DNA of 64,000 bases, taken from Streptococcus plurextorum DSM 22810. Lineage in GTDB: Bacteria; Bacillota; Bacilli; Lactobacillales; Streptococcaceae. The notes below the pieces were generated by a model. It was not told the origin of the DNA. It was given only the letters and a program-made list of their open reading frames with translations, and made no database searches. Shown here piece after piece: positions 16,043 through 25,531 of the stretch. Positions within the stretch are counted from its first letter, which is position 1; the number at the start of each line of letters is the position of its first letter. Position numbers and translations under genes: made by a program. Location of the stretch: assembly GCF_000423745.1 (NCBI RefSeq), contig NZ_AUIO01000002.1, positions 62,001-126,000 of the forward strand, written 5' to 3'.

Positions 16043-16063
16043 ACCACCCGTTTGACGGGCGGT
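16043..16063 (-). terminator. Terminator of topA
   Basis: A stem ACCGCCCGT / ACGGGTGGT with a three-base loop and one A-C mismatch, followed on the minus strand by TTATTTGT. It lies a few bases after the topA stop. Confidence 0.7.
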
Positions 16064-16068
16064 CATGA

Positions 16069-18183
16069 TTATTTAACTTTTTCTTCTTTGTAGTCACAGT
16101 TTTCATGACTGCAGGCGACTTGCTTGCCTCCACCGCGAACTTTTTTCTCTACCAGGTAGTGGCCAGATTTTGGACAGAAACGCCCGACTGGTAAATCCCA
16201 TGAGGTAAAATCACAGGTTGGGTAGCGGTCACAGCCATAGAAAATGCGGTTTCGCTTGGTCTTACGCTCGATAAGCTGACCTTGTTCACATGTTGGGCAA
16301 AGCACACCAATCTCTTTTGTGATGGCTTTGGTATTGTGGCAATCAGGGAAGTTGCTGCAGGCGTAGAATTTCCCGAAACGGCCTAATTTGATGACCATCT
16401 CATGCCCGCAGACATCGCAATCAAAGCCGGCGGGTTCGTCTTTGATTTGAATTTTTTCAATCTCTGTCTCCGCCTTTTCCAATTCTTTGGCAAAAGGTTG
16501 ATAGAATTGGTCAATGACTTGTTGCCACTCTTCTTTACCAACTTCCACTTCATCTAGTCTACCTTCCATCTCAGCGGTGAATTTCACATCTACGATTTCA
16601 GGGAAAAATTGGATGATGAGGGAGTTGACAATTTCACCAAGTTCAGTCGGCTCAAAGCGTTTTGCAGCTAGTTTAACGTAGTAGCGGCGTTGAATAACAT
16701 CGAGCGTCGGTGCATAGGTAGATGGTCGCCCGACTCCATTTTCTTCCAAGGTTTTAATCAAGGTCGCCTCAGAATAACGTGCTGGCGGTTGTGTGAAATG
16801 TTGTTCAGGTGTGGTTAGGACTTTCTTGACAATGTCTCCTTCAGCCATATCTGGTAACATCTTGTTTTTATCAGAGTCATTGTAGACTGCCATATAACCG
16901 TCAAATTTGACCTGACTCCCGTTTGCTGTAAAGAGGACACCGTTTTGGGTCAGATTGACCTTGACAGTATCAAAGACTGCTGGTGTCATCTGACTTGCCA
17001 CAAAACGATTCCAAATCAACGTATAGAGCTTGAGCTGATCTTTGTCTAGATACTTAGCTATAGATTCTGGGGTTTGGTAGATGTTTGATGGACGGATTGC
17101 TTCATGGGCGTCTTGCGCTCCTGTGCTATTTTTCACACGGCTACCATGCTTAGAATACTTCTCTCCAAAACGCTCGCTGATAAAGCTTGCTGCTTGCCCT
17201 TGAGCCAGAGGGCTGATACGGGTAGAATCCGTACGCATATAGGTAATCAAACCTTGCTGACCAGAACCGAGATTGATTCCCTCGTACAATTGCTGAGCAA
17301 CCATCATGGTTTTACGGGTACGGAAATTGATTTTATTGGCAGCATCTTGTTGCAGAGAGGATGTGGTATATGGCAGCGGAGCATTTCTGCGGCGTTCCTT
17401 CTTTTCAACCTGTTCTACTTGAAAATCATCCGTGGTGATTCGTGAAAGCACTGCTTTGACGTCCTCATTTGTGGATAATTTCATCTTTTTGCCATCAAGT
17501 CCATAGAAAGAGGCTTCAAACTTCTTAGTACCTTTTTTGAAAGCCCCATTGATGGTCCAGTATTCTTCCGGTTTGAAAGCCTTGATCTCATTTTCACGAT
17601 CAATGATGAGTTTTAGGGCAACAGATTGCACACGTCCTGCTGACAAACCTTTTTTGACCTTTTTCCAAAGGAGTGGCGAAATGGAATACCCCACAATTCG
17701 GTCAAGAACGCGACGTGCTTGTTGAGAATCTACCAAGTCCATATTGATTTGACGTGGCTCTAAAAAGGCATTTTTAACAGCATCTTTGGTGATTTCATTA
17801 AAAACGACGCGGTTTTTATCTGCTAAATCAAGGCCTAAAATGTGTGCCAAGTGCCATGAAATAGCTTCTCCCTCACGGTCCGGGTCACTTGCGAGGTAAA
17901 CTTGTTTGGCACCCTTTGCCTCTTTCTTAAGCGACTTAATCAAATCACCTTTACCACGAATGTTGATGTATTCTGGCTCATAGTTATTATCAAAATCAAT
18001 GGACATGCTTGATTTTTTCAAATCGCGGATGTGTCCTACTGAAGCGACAACCTTGTAGTTTCGTCCTAAATATTTTTCAATGGTTTTAGCCTTGGCAGGC
18101 GACTCCACAATCACCAAATTTTTCTTAGTAGCGCTTGTTTTGGTTTTTGTTGTTTTTGCTTTTTTAGCAGTAGCTGTTGCCAT
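16069..18183 (-). CDS. topA: DNA topoisomerase I
   Basis: Relaxes negative supercoils. The 704-residue product has a Lys/Thr/Ala-rich N-terminal tail, the TOPRIM domain ([17 protein letters not shown], then [14 protein letters not shown]), the active-site Tyr at residue 315 in [11 protein letters not shown], and a C-terminal set of Cys-rich zinc ribbons (CDVCGHE, CPTCEQG, the last one partly degenerate). GAGG lies upstream of the ATG. It has its own strong promoter and follows dprA, the usual streptococcal order. Confidence 0.98.
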   Translation of the reverse strand: MATATAKKAKTTKTKTSATKKNLVIVESPAKAKTIEKYLGRNYKVVASVGHIRDLKKSSMSIDFDNNYEPEYINIRGKGDLIKSLKKEAKGAKQVYLASDPDREGEAISWHLAHILGLDLADKNRVVFNEITKDAVKNAFLEPRQINMDLVDSQQARRVLDRIVGYSISPLLWKKVKKGLSAGRVQSVALKLIIDRENEIKAFKPEEYWTINGAFKKGTKKFEASFYGLDGKKMKLSTNEDVKAVLSRITTDDFQVEQVEKKERRRNAPLPYTTSSLQQDAANKINFRTRKTMMVAQQLYEGINLGSGQQGLITYMRTDSTRISPLAQGQAASFISERFGEKYSKHGSRVKNSTGAQDAHEAIRPSNIYQTPESIAKYLDKDQLKLYTLIWNRFVASQMTPAVFDTVKVNLTQNGVLFTANGSQVKFDGYMAVYNDSDKNKMLPDMAEGDIVKKVLTTPEQHFTQPPARYSEATLIKTLEENGVGRPSTYAPTLDVIQRRYYVKLAAKRFEPTELGEIVNSLIIQFFPEIVDVKFTAEMEGRLDEVEVGKEEWQQVIDQFYQPFAKELEKAETEIEKIQIKDEPAGFDCDVCGHEMVIKLGRFGKFYACSNFPDCHNTKAITKEIGVLCPTCEQGQLIERKTKRNRIFYGCDRYPTCDFTSWDLPVGRFCPKSGHYLVEKKVRGGGKQVACSHENCDYKEEKVK

Positions 18184-18216
18184 AGATTTTCCTCAACATT
18201 TCATTAAATCTATTGC

Positions 18217-18245
18217 ATGATACCCCAGTTTGGATAAACTGTCAA
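18217..18245 (-). promoter_or_regulatory. Sigma-A promoter of topA
   Basis: On the minus strand, TTGACA (18240-18245), a 17-bp spacer and TATCAT (18217-18222), about 35 bp before the topA start. Confidence 0.88.
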
Positions 18246-18274
18246 TAAAAAACTTTCTCCTATAGGAAAAAGTT
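18246..18274 (-). terminator. Terminator of dprA
   Basis: An imperfect stem AACTTT-TCC / GGA-AAAGTT around 18251-18274, followed on the minus strand by TTTTTTATT. The T run abuts the topA -35 box. Confidence 0.75.
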
Positions 18275-18331
18275 CCTTTTTTGCTCTTTCGTGAAACAGC
18301 CTTCCTCCTTATCACAACTGACTATATTAGC

Positions 18332-19177
18332 TTATTTAAGCTGATATTCCATGAGCACATCAAATCCTGAAGAAATACATTTTGCGCCTTCTTGAATGAG
18401 GTGAATACAGCCATCTGAGCAACCGTCTAAAATGTTGCCTGGAATGGCAAAGACATCTCTTCCCTCTTCCATGGCTCGTTCGCAAGTGATAAGACTGCCT
18501 GATCTCATCTTGGCTTCTGCCACAATGACACCTTGCGAGAGACCGGCAATAATACGATTGCGCTCTGGGAAATGGTATTTGAGGGGTGGTTCTCCTGGAA
18601 AGTATTCTGTTAATATTAGGTGATTTTTACCGATATAATCCTGAAGCTTGGCATTTTCTTTGGGGTAAGCGACATCTAGACCACAGCCAATAACTGCAAT
18701 CGTTGCTCCGCCATTTTTCAGACTAGCGACATGGGCTGCTGTATCAATTCCTCTGGCAAGACCTGAAACAATCACAAAATGATTGCCCAATTCCTTGATG
18801 ATTTTAGCCACAGATTTACTACCTATTTCGCTACACTTACGTGACCCGACCACTCCTAGCTTGGGTTTATTCAAGAGTTCGATATCTCCTTGATAAAAGA
18901 GTAAGGCAGGGGGATTATAGATGTTCTTTAACTCAAGCGGGTAGTCCTTATCAAGAATGGAAAGACTGGGGAAGCGATTAAATTCTTCGCGCAATGACTT
19001 CGTATCCAGATTTTTGTAGGCCTCCATCACTAAAAGGGGCTGTTTGCACTTAGAAACGACTGCTATGTCCCGTAGTGACAAGGATTTTCCTATCCGATTT
19101 TGATAGTCCAAAACATTCAATAATTGATGATTATTAAGACCACTTTTTCGCCATTTATACAATTCAAAATTATTCAT
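18332..19177 (-). CDS. dprA: DNA processing protein A (RecA loader)
   Basis: Binds incoming single-stranded DNA during natural transformation and loads RecA. The 281-residue product carries the Rossmann-type core typical of DprA/Smf: VVGSRKCSEIG at about 109-119, SGLARGIDTAAH at 138-149, VIGCGLDVAYP and FPERNRIIAGLS. GGAGG lies six bases before the ATG. A ComX box lies immediately upstream, so the gene should belong to the late competence regulon. It ends at its own terminator before topA. Confidence 0.97.
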   Translation of the reverse strand: MNNFELYKWRKSGLNNHQLLNVLDYQNRIGKSLSLRDIAVVSKCKQPLLVMEAYKNLDTKSLREEFNRFPSLSILDKDYPLELKNIYNPPALLFYQGDIELLNKPKLGVVGSRKCSEIGSKSVAKIIKELGNHFVIVSGLARGIDTAAHVASLKNGGATIAVIGCGLDVAYPKENAKLQDYIGKNHLILTEYFPGEPPLKYHFPERNRIIAGLSQGVIVAEAKMRSGSLITCERAMEEGRDVFAIPGNILDGCSDGCIHLIQEGAKCISSGFDVLMEYQLK

Positions 19178-19195
19178 GCGATACCTCCACTTTAT

Positions 19196-19203
19196 TATTC
19201 GTA
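19196..19203 (-). promoter_or_regulatory. ComX (CIN) box of dprA
   Basis: The sequence TACGAATA on the minus strand matches the combox used by the alternative sigma factor ComX. It lies 18 bp before the dprA start, so transcription should begin almost at the ribosome site. Confidence 0.85.
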
Positions 19204-19208
19204 AACCA

Positions 19209-19235
19209 TAAAAAAGCTAGGACAAAGTCCTAGCT
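19209..19235 (-). terminator. Terminator after acetyltransferase operon
   Basis: A perfect 8-bp stem AGCTAGGA / TCCTAGCT (19215-19222 and 19228-19235), followed on the minus strand by a T run. It separates the rbgA-rnhB-ydcF-maa transcript from dprA. Confidence 0.88.
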
Positions 19236-19267
19236 GCTAGATATTTATAAAAATGCTTGATGTGGTC

Positions 19268-19843
19268 CTAATGGTTTTCTAATGGCGTAAGTGTTTCGAT
19301 TTGTTTGATGATTTTAGCAGGATTTCCAGCCAGCAAAACATTGTCACCGAAGGACTTGGTCACCACCGAGCCCGCTCCGACAACGACATTATCACCTAGC
19401 GTTACGTCAGGCAAGATAATGGCTCCGCCACCAGCCCAAAAATTATCGCCAATGGTAATGGGAGCTCCGTACTCTTGACCAGAATTTCGCTCAACTGGAT
19501 CCAAAGGGTGTAGGGGCGTCAGCAACTGGACATTTGGGCCTAACATAGCATTTTTCCCAATCCGAATCTCGCAGACGTCCAGCATGGTACAGTTGAAGTT
19601 AGCGTAAAAATCCTCTCCAACATAGATATTGCTACCATAGTCACAGTAGAAATTAGGCTCCATATAGAGCCGCTCGCCCGTTGCCCCAAACCAACTCTTC
19701 AGCAAGTTTGACCGCTTTTCACCGTCCAGTTCACTGTTGAAAGCACGCATATTCTGACGAGCCAAATCCCGCATCTGTCGCAATTCTGGGTCTGCTGCAC
19801 GGTAGAGCTGACCCGCAATCATTTTTTCTTTTTCTGTTAGCAT
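19268..19843 (-). CDS. Maltose/galactoside O-acetyltransferase-like
   Basis: A 191-residue left-handed beta-helix acetyltransferase: an N-terminal Maa domain (MLTEKEKMIAGQLYRAADPEL) then hexapeptide repeats (IRIGKNAMLGPNVQLL, ITIGDNFWAGGGAI, VTLGDNVVVGAGSVVTKSF). The catalytic His of the family is present in PLHPLDP. It transfers acetyl from acetyl-CoA to sugars; the true acceptor is unknown. The start MLTEKEK has GAGGTG upstream. It follows the YdcF-like gene and ends the rbgA operon. Confidence 0.9.
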   Translation of the reverse strand: MLTEKEKMIAGQLYRAADPELRQMRDLARQNMRAFNSELDGEKRSNLLKSWFGATGERLYMEPNFYCDYGSNIYVGEDFYANFNCTMLDVCEIRIGKNAMLGPNVQLLTPLHPLDPVERNSGQEYGAPITIGDNFWAGGGAIILPDVTLGDNVVVGAGSVVTKSFGDNVLLAGNPAKIIKQIETLTPLENH

Positions 19844-19853
19844 AAATTCACCT

Positions 19854-20873
19854 CTAATTGACAATTAAACTAATCCCTACTGCCACTAGATAGATAACAG
19901 TGACAGTGACAATCCCAAGCCCCCAAAAGTGCTTTTTCCGACTCATGACCAAATAGCCGACAAACTCACGGATAAAGGCATTCAAACTGAAGTAAAACTT
20001 GGTCCTAGCCCCGTAGCCAATACATTTTATCTTTAGTTTTCGGGCCAATAGCAGAGCTCTAAAAACATGATAGTAATTGGTTACAAGGGCAAATCGACTG
20101 CCAGGTTTCATCAGGGCATAGGAAAATTTCAAGTTTTCCTCGGTATTGGTTGATTGGTTTTCTATCACAATATCTTCCAAAGGAATACCCTGTTCCATGG
20201 CATAATTAGCCATGGCCTGCCCCTCTGCCAAGAGTTCATCAGGACCCTGTCCGCCTGACATGATCAGCTTGCTGCCAGGATGTTTCTTGTAGATCGCTAT
20301 GCCTTTTTCAATCCGCGAAGCCAAAAGTGGCGTTACCTTGTCACCAATCAAGCCAGCACCTAAGACCACCACATAATCAAGCTTGCCTGGGAAGAGATTG
20401 ACCAAATTGACAAAGCTAGACGTGGTATAGAGCATGCTGATGATAATGGCATAGGACACTAGAAACCCAACATAAACAAACACCATATTTAACAAACTAA
20501 TACCAGACAGGGATTGCACCACAAAAGGAGCAATAAAGAGGTAGAAGGTCAAACCTACAGCAAGTCCCAGTGATAAGAAATTGTGAAAACGCGCCCCCTC
20601 TCGCCTCAGAATCTGAAAACCATTCAGATAAAGCGTGAACAGCAAAACAAATGGACCACTTAACAAAGCTAGAACCAATAACATTGCCAGAGCGATTGCC
20701 AACAACCGCAAAATTTCGTTATTTTCTAAAATACCAGTTGACACAACCCAGGCCAAAGCCCAGACGAGGATATTCAAGGCAAAAAGAGAGATAAAAATCG
20801 ACCGTCGCTCCCAGAAATAAATGAGAGTAAATAATCCAATGGAAGCTAGAAAAATCCAGAAAAAGACCGTCAC
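19854..20873 (-). CDS. YdcF/ElyC-type DUF218 membrane protein
   Basis: A 339-residue protein with five to six N-terminal transmembrane helices, a cytoplasmic or extracellular DUF218 domain ([21 protein letters not shown], then [16 protein letters not shown] and [16 protein letters not shown]), and one more C-terminal helix. DUF218 proteins such as SanA and ElyC affect envelope integrity; the exact reaction is unknown. The GTG start overlaps the rnhB stop (GTGA), indicating translational coupling. Confidence 0.85.
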   Translation of the reverse strand: MTVFFWIFLASIGLFTLIYFWERRSIFISLFALNILVWALAWVVSTGILENNEILRLLAIALAMLLVLALLSGPFVLLFTLYLNGFQILRREGARFHNFLSLGLAVGLTFYLFIAPFVVQSLSGISLLNMVFVYVGFLVSYAIIISMLYTTSSFVNLVNLFPGKLDYVVVLGAGLIGDKVTPLLASRIEKGIAIYKKHPGSKLIMSGGQGPDELLAEGQAMANYAMEQGIPLEDIVIENQSTNTEENLKFSYALMKPGSRFALVTNYYHVFRALLLARKLKIKCIGYGARTKFYFSLNAFIREFVGYLVMSRKKHFWGLGIVTVTVIYLVAVGISLIVN

Positions 20874-21649
20874 GACGATTTTCCTCCTGTTACCATTGAC
20901 TTAATGGGCTCAAAGGTCTTGCGGTGAATAGGTGTGATGCCTAGCTTGTTCAAGCCTTCTAAATGCTCTGCCGTTCCATAGCCAGCATTCTTGGCGAAGC
21001 CGTAGCCTGAGAACTCCTTGTCATAGTCCGCCATCATCCTGTCCCGCGTCACCTTGGCAACGATTGAAGCTGCTGCGATAGACAGACTATTGGCATCTCC
21101 TTTGATGATGGAAGTTTGCGGTATGGGCGTATCCAACGTCATGGCATCGATGAGCAGGTGGTCAGGTTTCTGGCTTAATTTCCCCAAAGCTTCCAACATG
21201 GCTAACTTGGTTGCCTCGTAGATATTGACCTGGTCGATGACAGCTGCATCTTTGATGCCTACTCCAACTGCCACCGCTCGCTCCATGACCTCTTGGTAGA
21301 TGGCTTCATGCTTGGACTTGGGGATTTTCTTAGAGTCGTTGAGGTAGCGGATTTTACAGCCCTTGGGCAAGATGACCGCCGCTGCCACCACAGGACCTGC
21401 TAGAGGCCCTCGGCCGACTTCGTCGATACCAGCGATGAACTCCACCCCATTTTCATAAAGGGCCTTTTCGTAACATAGCATAGCTTCTAAGCGGGCATCT
21501 TCTGCTGCTTCTTTTTCCAGCTCCTTACGGCGTTTCTTGATGGCAGCCTGGACCCCTGCTCGCTTATCTTGAGCTAAGTCTGCCCAGACAGGACTGTCCA
21601 GACTATCTACCTGATCCAGCAGAGCAGTCACTTCCTTAATCGTTGCCAT
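20870..21649 (-). CDS. rnhB: Ribonuclease HII
   Basis: Removes RNA from RNA-DNA hybrids and single ribonucleotides from DNA. The 259-residue product has an N-terminal helical extension common in Firmicutes, then the catalytic core with DEVGRG at 76-81 and later acidic residues in LIDAMTLD and [11 protein letters not shown]. Its start overlaps the end of rbgA by 14 bp, an arrangement conserved in streptococci. Confidence 0.97.
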   Translation of the reverse strand: MATIKEVTALLDQVDSLDSPVWADLAQDKRAGVQAAIKKRRKELEKEAAEDARLEAMLCYEKALYENGVEFIAGIDEVGRGPLAGPVVAAAVILPKGCKIRYLNDSKKIPKSKHEAIYQEVMERAVAVGVGIKDAAVIDQVNIYEATKLAMLEALGKLSQKPDHLLIDAMTLDTPIPQTSIIKGDANSLSIAAASIVAKVTRDRMMADYDKEFSGYGFAKNAGYGTAEHLEGLNKLGITPIHRKTFEPIKSMVTGGKSS

Positions 21650-22487
21650 CTACATCACTCACCCTGTCTAATGTATAAGTGCCTAAACGCCCGTCCCGAA
21701 CGTCCTTGACAAAGAGATTGTAGAAACGGTCATAATCATCACGAAAACCTAGTTTTTTTGTCCAGTCCATGATGAGTTCAGGCGTTTCCAGCTCCAAATC
21801 CATACCCTTGAACCGCTCTTCTAGGCGTTCTGGATAGTTGGCTTTGAAGTAGTCCAAACCAAAAATGGTGACTTCATCCATAGGCAAAAGTTGGTCCTTG
21901 ATAGCCCCAGTCAGAGCCAACTTGAGACCGACTTCTTGGTCTTCAAATTTAGGCCAGAGAATTCCAGGTGTATCAAGGATTTCAAGATCCTTGTTGGACT
22001 TGAGCCACTGCTGTCCCTTGGTCACACCTGGTTTGTTGCCGACAACGGCGATTTTCTTACCAGCCAGACGGTTCATGAGAGTGGATTTTCCAGCGTTTGG
22101 AATACCGATAATCATGGTCCGCAGGGTTTCTTTTTGAATCCCTCTTTGGCGGAGGCGTTCAATCTTGTCTTTCATCAGACTCTTGGCTGCGTCGGTCACC
22201 TTTTTCACCGTCGCTTGTTCTTTTGAGTTAATAGCAAGGGTACGAATGCCCTGACCTTCAAAGTAGCTCTGCCATTCTTTCGTACGGACAGGGTCTGCCA
22301 AATCGACCTTGTTGAGAATCATGAGCTTGGGCTTGTCGCCGACAATCTTGGTCAGCATAGGGTTTTGGCTGGATAGGGGCAGGCGGGCATCGACCAAAAT
22401 GGTCACAAAATCAACGTGCTTGATGTTTTCCTGCACCTGCCTGCGAGCTTTTGACATATGGCCCGGAAACCATTGAATTGTTGCCAT
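21636..22487 (-). CDS. rbgA: Ribosome biogenesis GTPase RbgA (YlqF)
   Basis: Needed for late 50S assembly. The 283-residue product is a circularly permuted GTPase: G4 NKVD at 59-62 comes before G1 GIPNAGKST at 128-136 and G3 DTPG at 172-175. The N-terminal [11 protein letters not shown] and the C-terminal RNA-binding helices fit the family. GGAG lies about ten bases before the ATG, within a leader holding a small hairpin. Confidence 0.97.
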   Translation of the reverse strand: MATIQWFPGHMSKARRQVQENIKHVDFVTILVDARLPLSSQNPMLTKIVGDKPKLMILNKVDLADPVRTKEWQSYFEGQGIRTLAINSKEQATVKKVTDAAKSLMKDKIERLRQRGIQKETLRTMIIGIPNAGKSTLMNRLAGKKIAVVGNKPGVTKGQQWLKSNKDLEILDTPGILWPKFEDQEVGLKLALTGAIKDQLLPMDEVTIFGLDYFKANYPERLEERFKGMDLELETPELIMDWTKKLGFRDDYDRFYNLFVKDVRDGRLGTYTLDRVSDVDGND

Positions 22488-22555
22488 GGGATTAAAACTC
22501 CTTTACTTTGGGCTTTTATGAGCCTAACTTGATATTTTTTAAAAGAAATGGGCAG

Positions 22556-22897
22556 TTATTGGGCAAAATCAAGCTTATTAAAATAAGTTGTGATTGCTTG
22601 AACTGATTTTTCCTGAGTCCCAACTTCAAGATGTGTATATCCATTAGTTGTCTCTACTTCAACGTGTCCAACTCTTAATTGAATTTCTTTTAATGGTACG
22701 TCATTATTATTTCTCAAAGCAGAAATGTGAATATGACGGAAGCTATGTGGCACAACGTTTTTGTTCCATTTAAAACCATACCGAGCCTCACAGTTTTTTC
22801 GTAAATCTTTATTGATTCGTGTCAGAATAGCTCGAAAACTTTGCGAGGTGATTGGTGAACCATACTCCGTCTTAAAAAGATAACTCTTCCTAAAAGC
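22556..22897 (-). pseudogene. Tyrosine recombinase, C-terminal remnant
   Basis: The minus strand encodes about 113 residues matching the C-terminal catalytic half of a phage or ICE integrase: LFKTEYGSPIT, then the HxxR box PHSFRHIHIS, GH in LRVGHVEVET, and the nucleophile Tyr in NGYTHL. The frame is cut upstream by a TAG at 22898-22900, and no N-terminal arm or core-binding domain is present. It is therefore a decayed fragment, probably left by an element that once occupied this site between rbgA and the DUF1538 operon. Confidence 0.85.
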
Positions 22898-22904
22898 CTA
22901 GATA

Positions 22905-22940
22905 ATGCTCCTTTATCTAAGCATTCATATAAAGGAGCAT
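22905..22940. terminator. Hairpin after the PII-like gene
   Basis: A perfect 12-bp stem ATGCTCCTTTAT / ATAAAGGAGCAT with a 12-base loop, about 40 bp after the PII-like gene stop. The U run on the minus strand is poor, so termination efficiency is uncertain. Confidence 0.5.
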
Positions 22941-22979
22941 ATCAATTCGATTATCATCTCTGCACTCCTTAAACATCTA

Positions 22980-23648
22980 TTACTCATAAATACCGTAAGC
23001 TTTGTTTATATTTTGAATAAAAAGGATCCCATTACCTGGCTTATCAATTTCAAGTTTTTCTCGTATTGACGTTACAATAGCCTCAGTAATATCTTCTTTT
23101 GATAGGATAATAACTATTTCTTTTTCAGGTTCTATATCCATATTAAATAATTTACTCGTTTCATGTACCCCCGAGCCTCTTGCATTAATTATTGTGCCAC
23201 CCTTTGAGCCAACAGCTTTTGCTGCTTCAATTACTTCCTCAGCTTTACCTCTATTAACAATGGTTATAATATTTTGATACATTAGTTTATTAACACCTCT
23301 TCCTTCTTCGTTTTCTTCAGACTTATAACACCTAGATCCTACAATTTCACAAGCACTTGTGGTAAAGACAATACCATGATTTGGTTTTTCAAACTTGAAT
23401 TCTTTGTTTAGTTCAACTAAAGCATGGTCTGCAGTATGGTTATCTGTTCCCAATAAGACTATTTCCTTTCTTTCATCGTATAAAGATAAGAAATTTAACA
23501 GGGAATTATTTATAGTTCCCTTTCCAAGGAAAATGGTCCCACCAGAAATACCATGTTCTTTTGCCTTGTGTAATATCCTGCTACCCATTCCATAGTTAAC
23601 AACTACATATATTAATTCAAAAATCGGTATACTGTTATAATTAGTCAT
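22980..23648 (-). CDS. Tandem P-II-like regulatory protein
   Basis: A 222-residue protein made of two PII-like halves, each with the ferredoxin-like pattern: an N-terminal half (ELIYVVVNYGMGSRILHKAKEHGISGGTIFLG) and a C-terminal half (ITIVNRGKAEEVIEAAKAVGSKGGTIINARGSG). P-II-like proteins bind small ligands and gate transporters. The start MTNYNSIP overlaps the end of the DUF1538 gene by 8 bp, so the pair is translationally coupled. I infer that it regulates the DUF1538 protein. Codon use is more AT-rich than in neighbouring core genes. Confidence 0.82.
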   Translation of the reverse strand: MTNYNSIPIFELIYVVVNYGMGSRILHKAKEHGISGGTIFLGKGTINNSLLNFLSLYDERKEIVLLGTDNHTADHALVELNKEFKFEKPNHGIVFTTSACEIVGSRCYKSEENEEGRGVNKLMYQNIITIVNRGKAEEVIEAAKAVGSKGGTIINARGSGVHETSKLFNMDIEPEKEIVIILSKEDITEAIVTSIREKLEIDKPGNGILFIQNINKAYGIYE

Positions 23649-25143
23649 CCCTTTTTTCAACTCCTTTTGTTTTTGATTTTATAGCAAACACCAATCCCAA
23701 AGCTTCTAAGGTGATAATTGGTGTCATGGCAACCATCGCAATCATTCCAAAGCCATCAACCATTAGATCCGCCCCCTCAAAAGCATGTGCTGCCCCTTGT
23801 ATAAATGCCAAAATAAAAGTTGCAGTCATAGGACCAGTAGCCACCCCACCAGCATCAAATGCAATTCCTACAAAGAGCTTTGGTATAAAAAACATCATTG
23901 ACAGACATATGATGTACCCTGGTAGCAAGTAATGCCATAACTGTATCCCAGGCACTAATATACGTATAACCGATAAAGCAACGGCAAAACCAACTCCAAT
24001 TGCCAGCGGAATTAGAACTGCTTTTCTCTTTACGTAACCGCTTGTTACATCTTCAATCTGGTGAGTTAAAACATAAACAGCTGGTTCTGCTAAAATGGTT
24101 ACAACTCCAAGAACAAATCCAATGATTATGATATAAGCTTTATTATCCAATAAAGCCAAATTATTACCAATGCTTGTTCCTACATCCATAAAACCTGCAT
24201 TTACACCTATTAGGAATACAAGCAAACCTGTAAATGCAAATGCAAATCCCGTAAGTAGTTTTCGAAGTTCTTTTTTCTTTAGTTTAAAAGATATTTTCTG
24301 CAAAACTAATAATATTACTAATAATGGTAATATCGCCATAAAACTTTCCATTAAGTAATTAGGGATTATATCTATAAATGGTCTAATGATTGAATTTGAA
24401 TCAGAAATTCCTGAATCAAGCCCCGCAGAGAATTCATTTGTTTTTGAAAATATGTCTAAGAGCAATACGGACATAATTGCACCAGTTGACGAGATGGCAA
24501 CCAAACCAAAACTATCTTTTTCTGATGCCTTACTATCCTTTTTTAGCTTTGATATACCCACTGATAAGGATAAAATAAATGGTACTGCTAGTATTCCTGT
24601 TGTTGATCCGGAAGCATCAAACGATATCGCCAAGAATTCACGTGACGCAAAAATTGCTAATCCAAAAATGATTAAATATAAAGCAAAAAGCACTTTATAT
24701 AAAGGGACATTGTAGAAAACTCTTAAAAAACCCAGTGATAGCATTATTGCTAACCCTATTGACACAATAATAAGTATACTAATTCCGGATATTTGACCTG
24801 ATGTCACTAGATTGACTTGATTCGCAAGAACCATTAAACCCGGCTCCGCTATTGATATAAAAAAACCAAGTATTAATCCTGCGATCAACACAATCCATAG
24901 CTTGTTTGATCTAGCAAGTGATGTTCCTATTAACCCTCCAAGCGGAGTAATACCAATGTCTACTCCTATCAAAAAAATGGTCAGACCTAATATCACGAAA
25001 AAAGAACCAATAAGAAATCGAAAAATTAATGTTGTGTCTATCGGAGAAACAGTAAAATTTAATACTAAAACCAATAATGTAATTGGAAGAACAGAAAAAA
25101 GCACTTCTTTAAATTTTGAAACAATCACATTCAATGCAGTCAT
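23641..25143 (-). CDS. DUF1538 membrane transporter-like protein
   Basis: A 500-residue polytopic membrane protein with an internal duplication. Each half has the pattern FFVILGLTIFLIGVDIGITP or GLLVFLIGVNAGFMDVG, followed by GLILGFFISIAEPG or GFVLGVVTILAEPA. These are hallmarks of DUF1538, and the -EPx- motif recurs in both copies. About twelve membrane helices are expected. The substrate is unknown; adjacency to a PII-like gene is common for this family. The ATG abuts AAAGG, so a TTG three codons later is a possible start. The gene is AT-rich, suggesting acquisition. Confidence 0.85.
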   Translation of the reverse strand: MTALNVIVSKFKEVLFSVLPITLLVLVLNFTVSPIDTTLIFRFLIGSFFVILGLTIFLIGVDIGITPLGGLIGTSLARSNKLWIVLIAGLILGFFISIAEPGLMVLANQVNLVTSGQISGISILIIVSIGLAIMLSLGFLRVFYNVPLYKVLFALYLIIFGLAIFASREFLAISFDASGSTTGILAVPFILSLSVGISKLKKDSKASEKDSFGLVAISSTGAIMSVLLLDIFSKTNEFSAGLDSGISDSNSIIRPFIDIIPNYLMESFMAILPLLVILLVLQKISFKLKKKELRKLLTGFAFAFTGLLVFLIGVNAGFMDVGTSIGNNLALLDNKAYIIIIGFVLGVVTILAEPAVYVLTHQIEDVTSGYVKRKAVLIPLAIGVGFAVALSVIRILVPGIQLWHYLLPGYIICLSMMFFIPKLFVGIAFDAGGVATGPMTATFILAFIQGAAHAFEGADLMVDGFGMIAMVAMTPIITLEALGLVFAIKSKTKGVEKRDD

Positions 25144-25268
25144 CCTTTCTTTATGCTAATTATGCTTCTATGATGTAAGCATCGCCTCACTTATAAATTT
25201 CAATTGTATGGGAGTGTAAATATTTTTGTGTAAATGAATTTTTTATTACGAAACTGGATAAACTATTA
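25144..25268. other. AT-rich leader of the DUF1538 operon
   Basis: About 125 bp between the orphan 38-codon frame and DUF1538. It is AT-rich and probably contains the promoter of the DUF1538-PII operon, but no clear -35/-10 pair stands out. Confidence 0.35.
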
Positions 25269-25385
25269 TCAACTTTTTCTCACTAAAAGGATAGAGCAAT
25301 GCTGAGGAGCAACTCGAGCAGTTAGTGAGGTTTTGTCGAGGATAATGGGTCCAGTCCATTGTCCTTTTTCTTGAATAATTGCCAT
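25269..25385 (-). CDS. Orphan 38-codon frame with full start signals
   Basis: ATG 25385 has AAAGGAG six bases upstream and a good sigma-A promoter 60 bp further up. The frame MAIIQEKGQWTGPIILD continues to a TGA at 25269-25271. I do not recognise the product. The complete expression signals in front of such a short frame suggest the 5' remnant of a gene whose body was lost when the DUF1538 segment was inserted, or a true small protein. Confidence 0.4.
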   Translation of the reverse strand: MAIIQEKGQWTGPIILDKTSLTARVAPQHCSILLVRKS

Positions 25386-25412
25386 GGGAGTCTCCTTTAG
25401 TTTATGTCATGG

Positions 25413-25434
25413 AAAAAAGCCGTCAAAACGGCTT
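25413..25434 (-). terminator. Hairpin right after a promoter start point
   Basis: A 7-bp stem AAGCCGT / ACGGCTT with a CAAA loop, followed on the minus strand by a T run. It begins about five bases after the predicted start of the orphan transcript, so it could act as an attenuator. Confidence 0.65.
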
Positions 25435-25445
25435 GGTTTGTATCT

Positions 25446-25474
25446 ATTATAGCAAAATTAGGGAGGTTTGTCAT
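25446..25474 (-). promoter_or_regulatory. Promoter of the orphan frame
   Basis: On the minus strand, ATGACA (25469-25474), a 17-bp spacer and TATAAT (25446-25451), with an extended -10 TGC. It points away from the potassium channel gene. Confidence 0.75.
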
Positions 25475-25483
25475 ATACTGCTT

Positions 25484-25512
25484 TTTTGACTGATAGACTC
25501 ATATGCTATAAT
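25484..25512 (+). promoter_or_regulatory. Promoter of the potassium channel gene
   Basis: TATAAT at 25507-25512 with extended TGC. A -35 of TTTTGA at 25484-25489 gives a 17-bp spacer; TTGACT at 25486 would give 15 bp. AGGAGG follows before the ATG at 25532. Confidence 0.75.
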
Positions 25513-25531
25513 CAAATGTAGGAGGTTAGCT

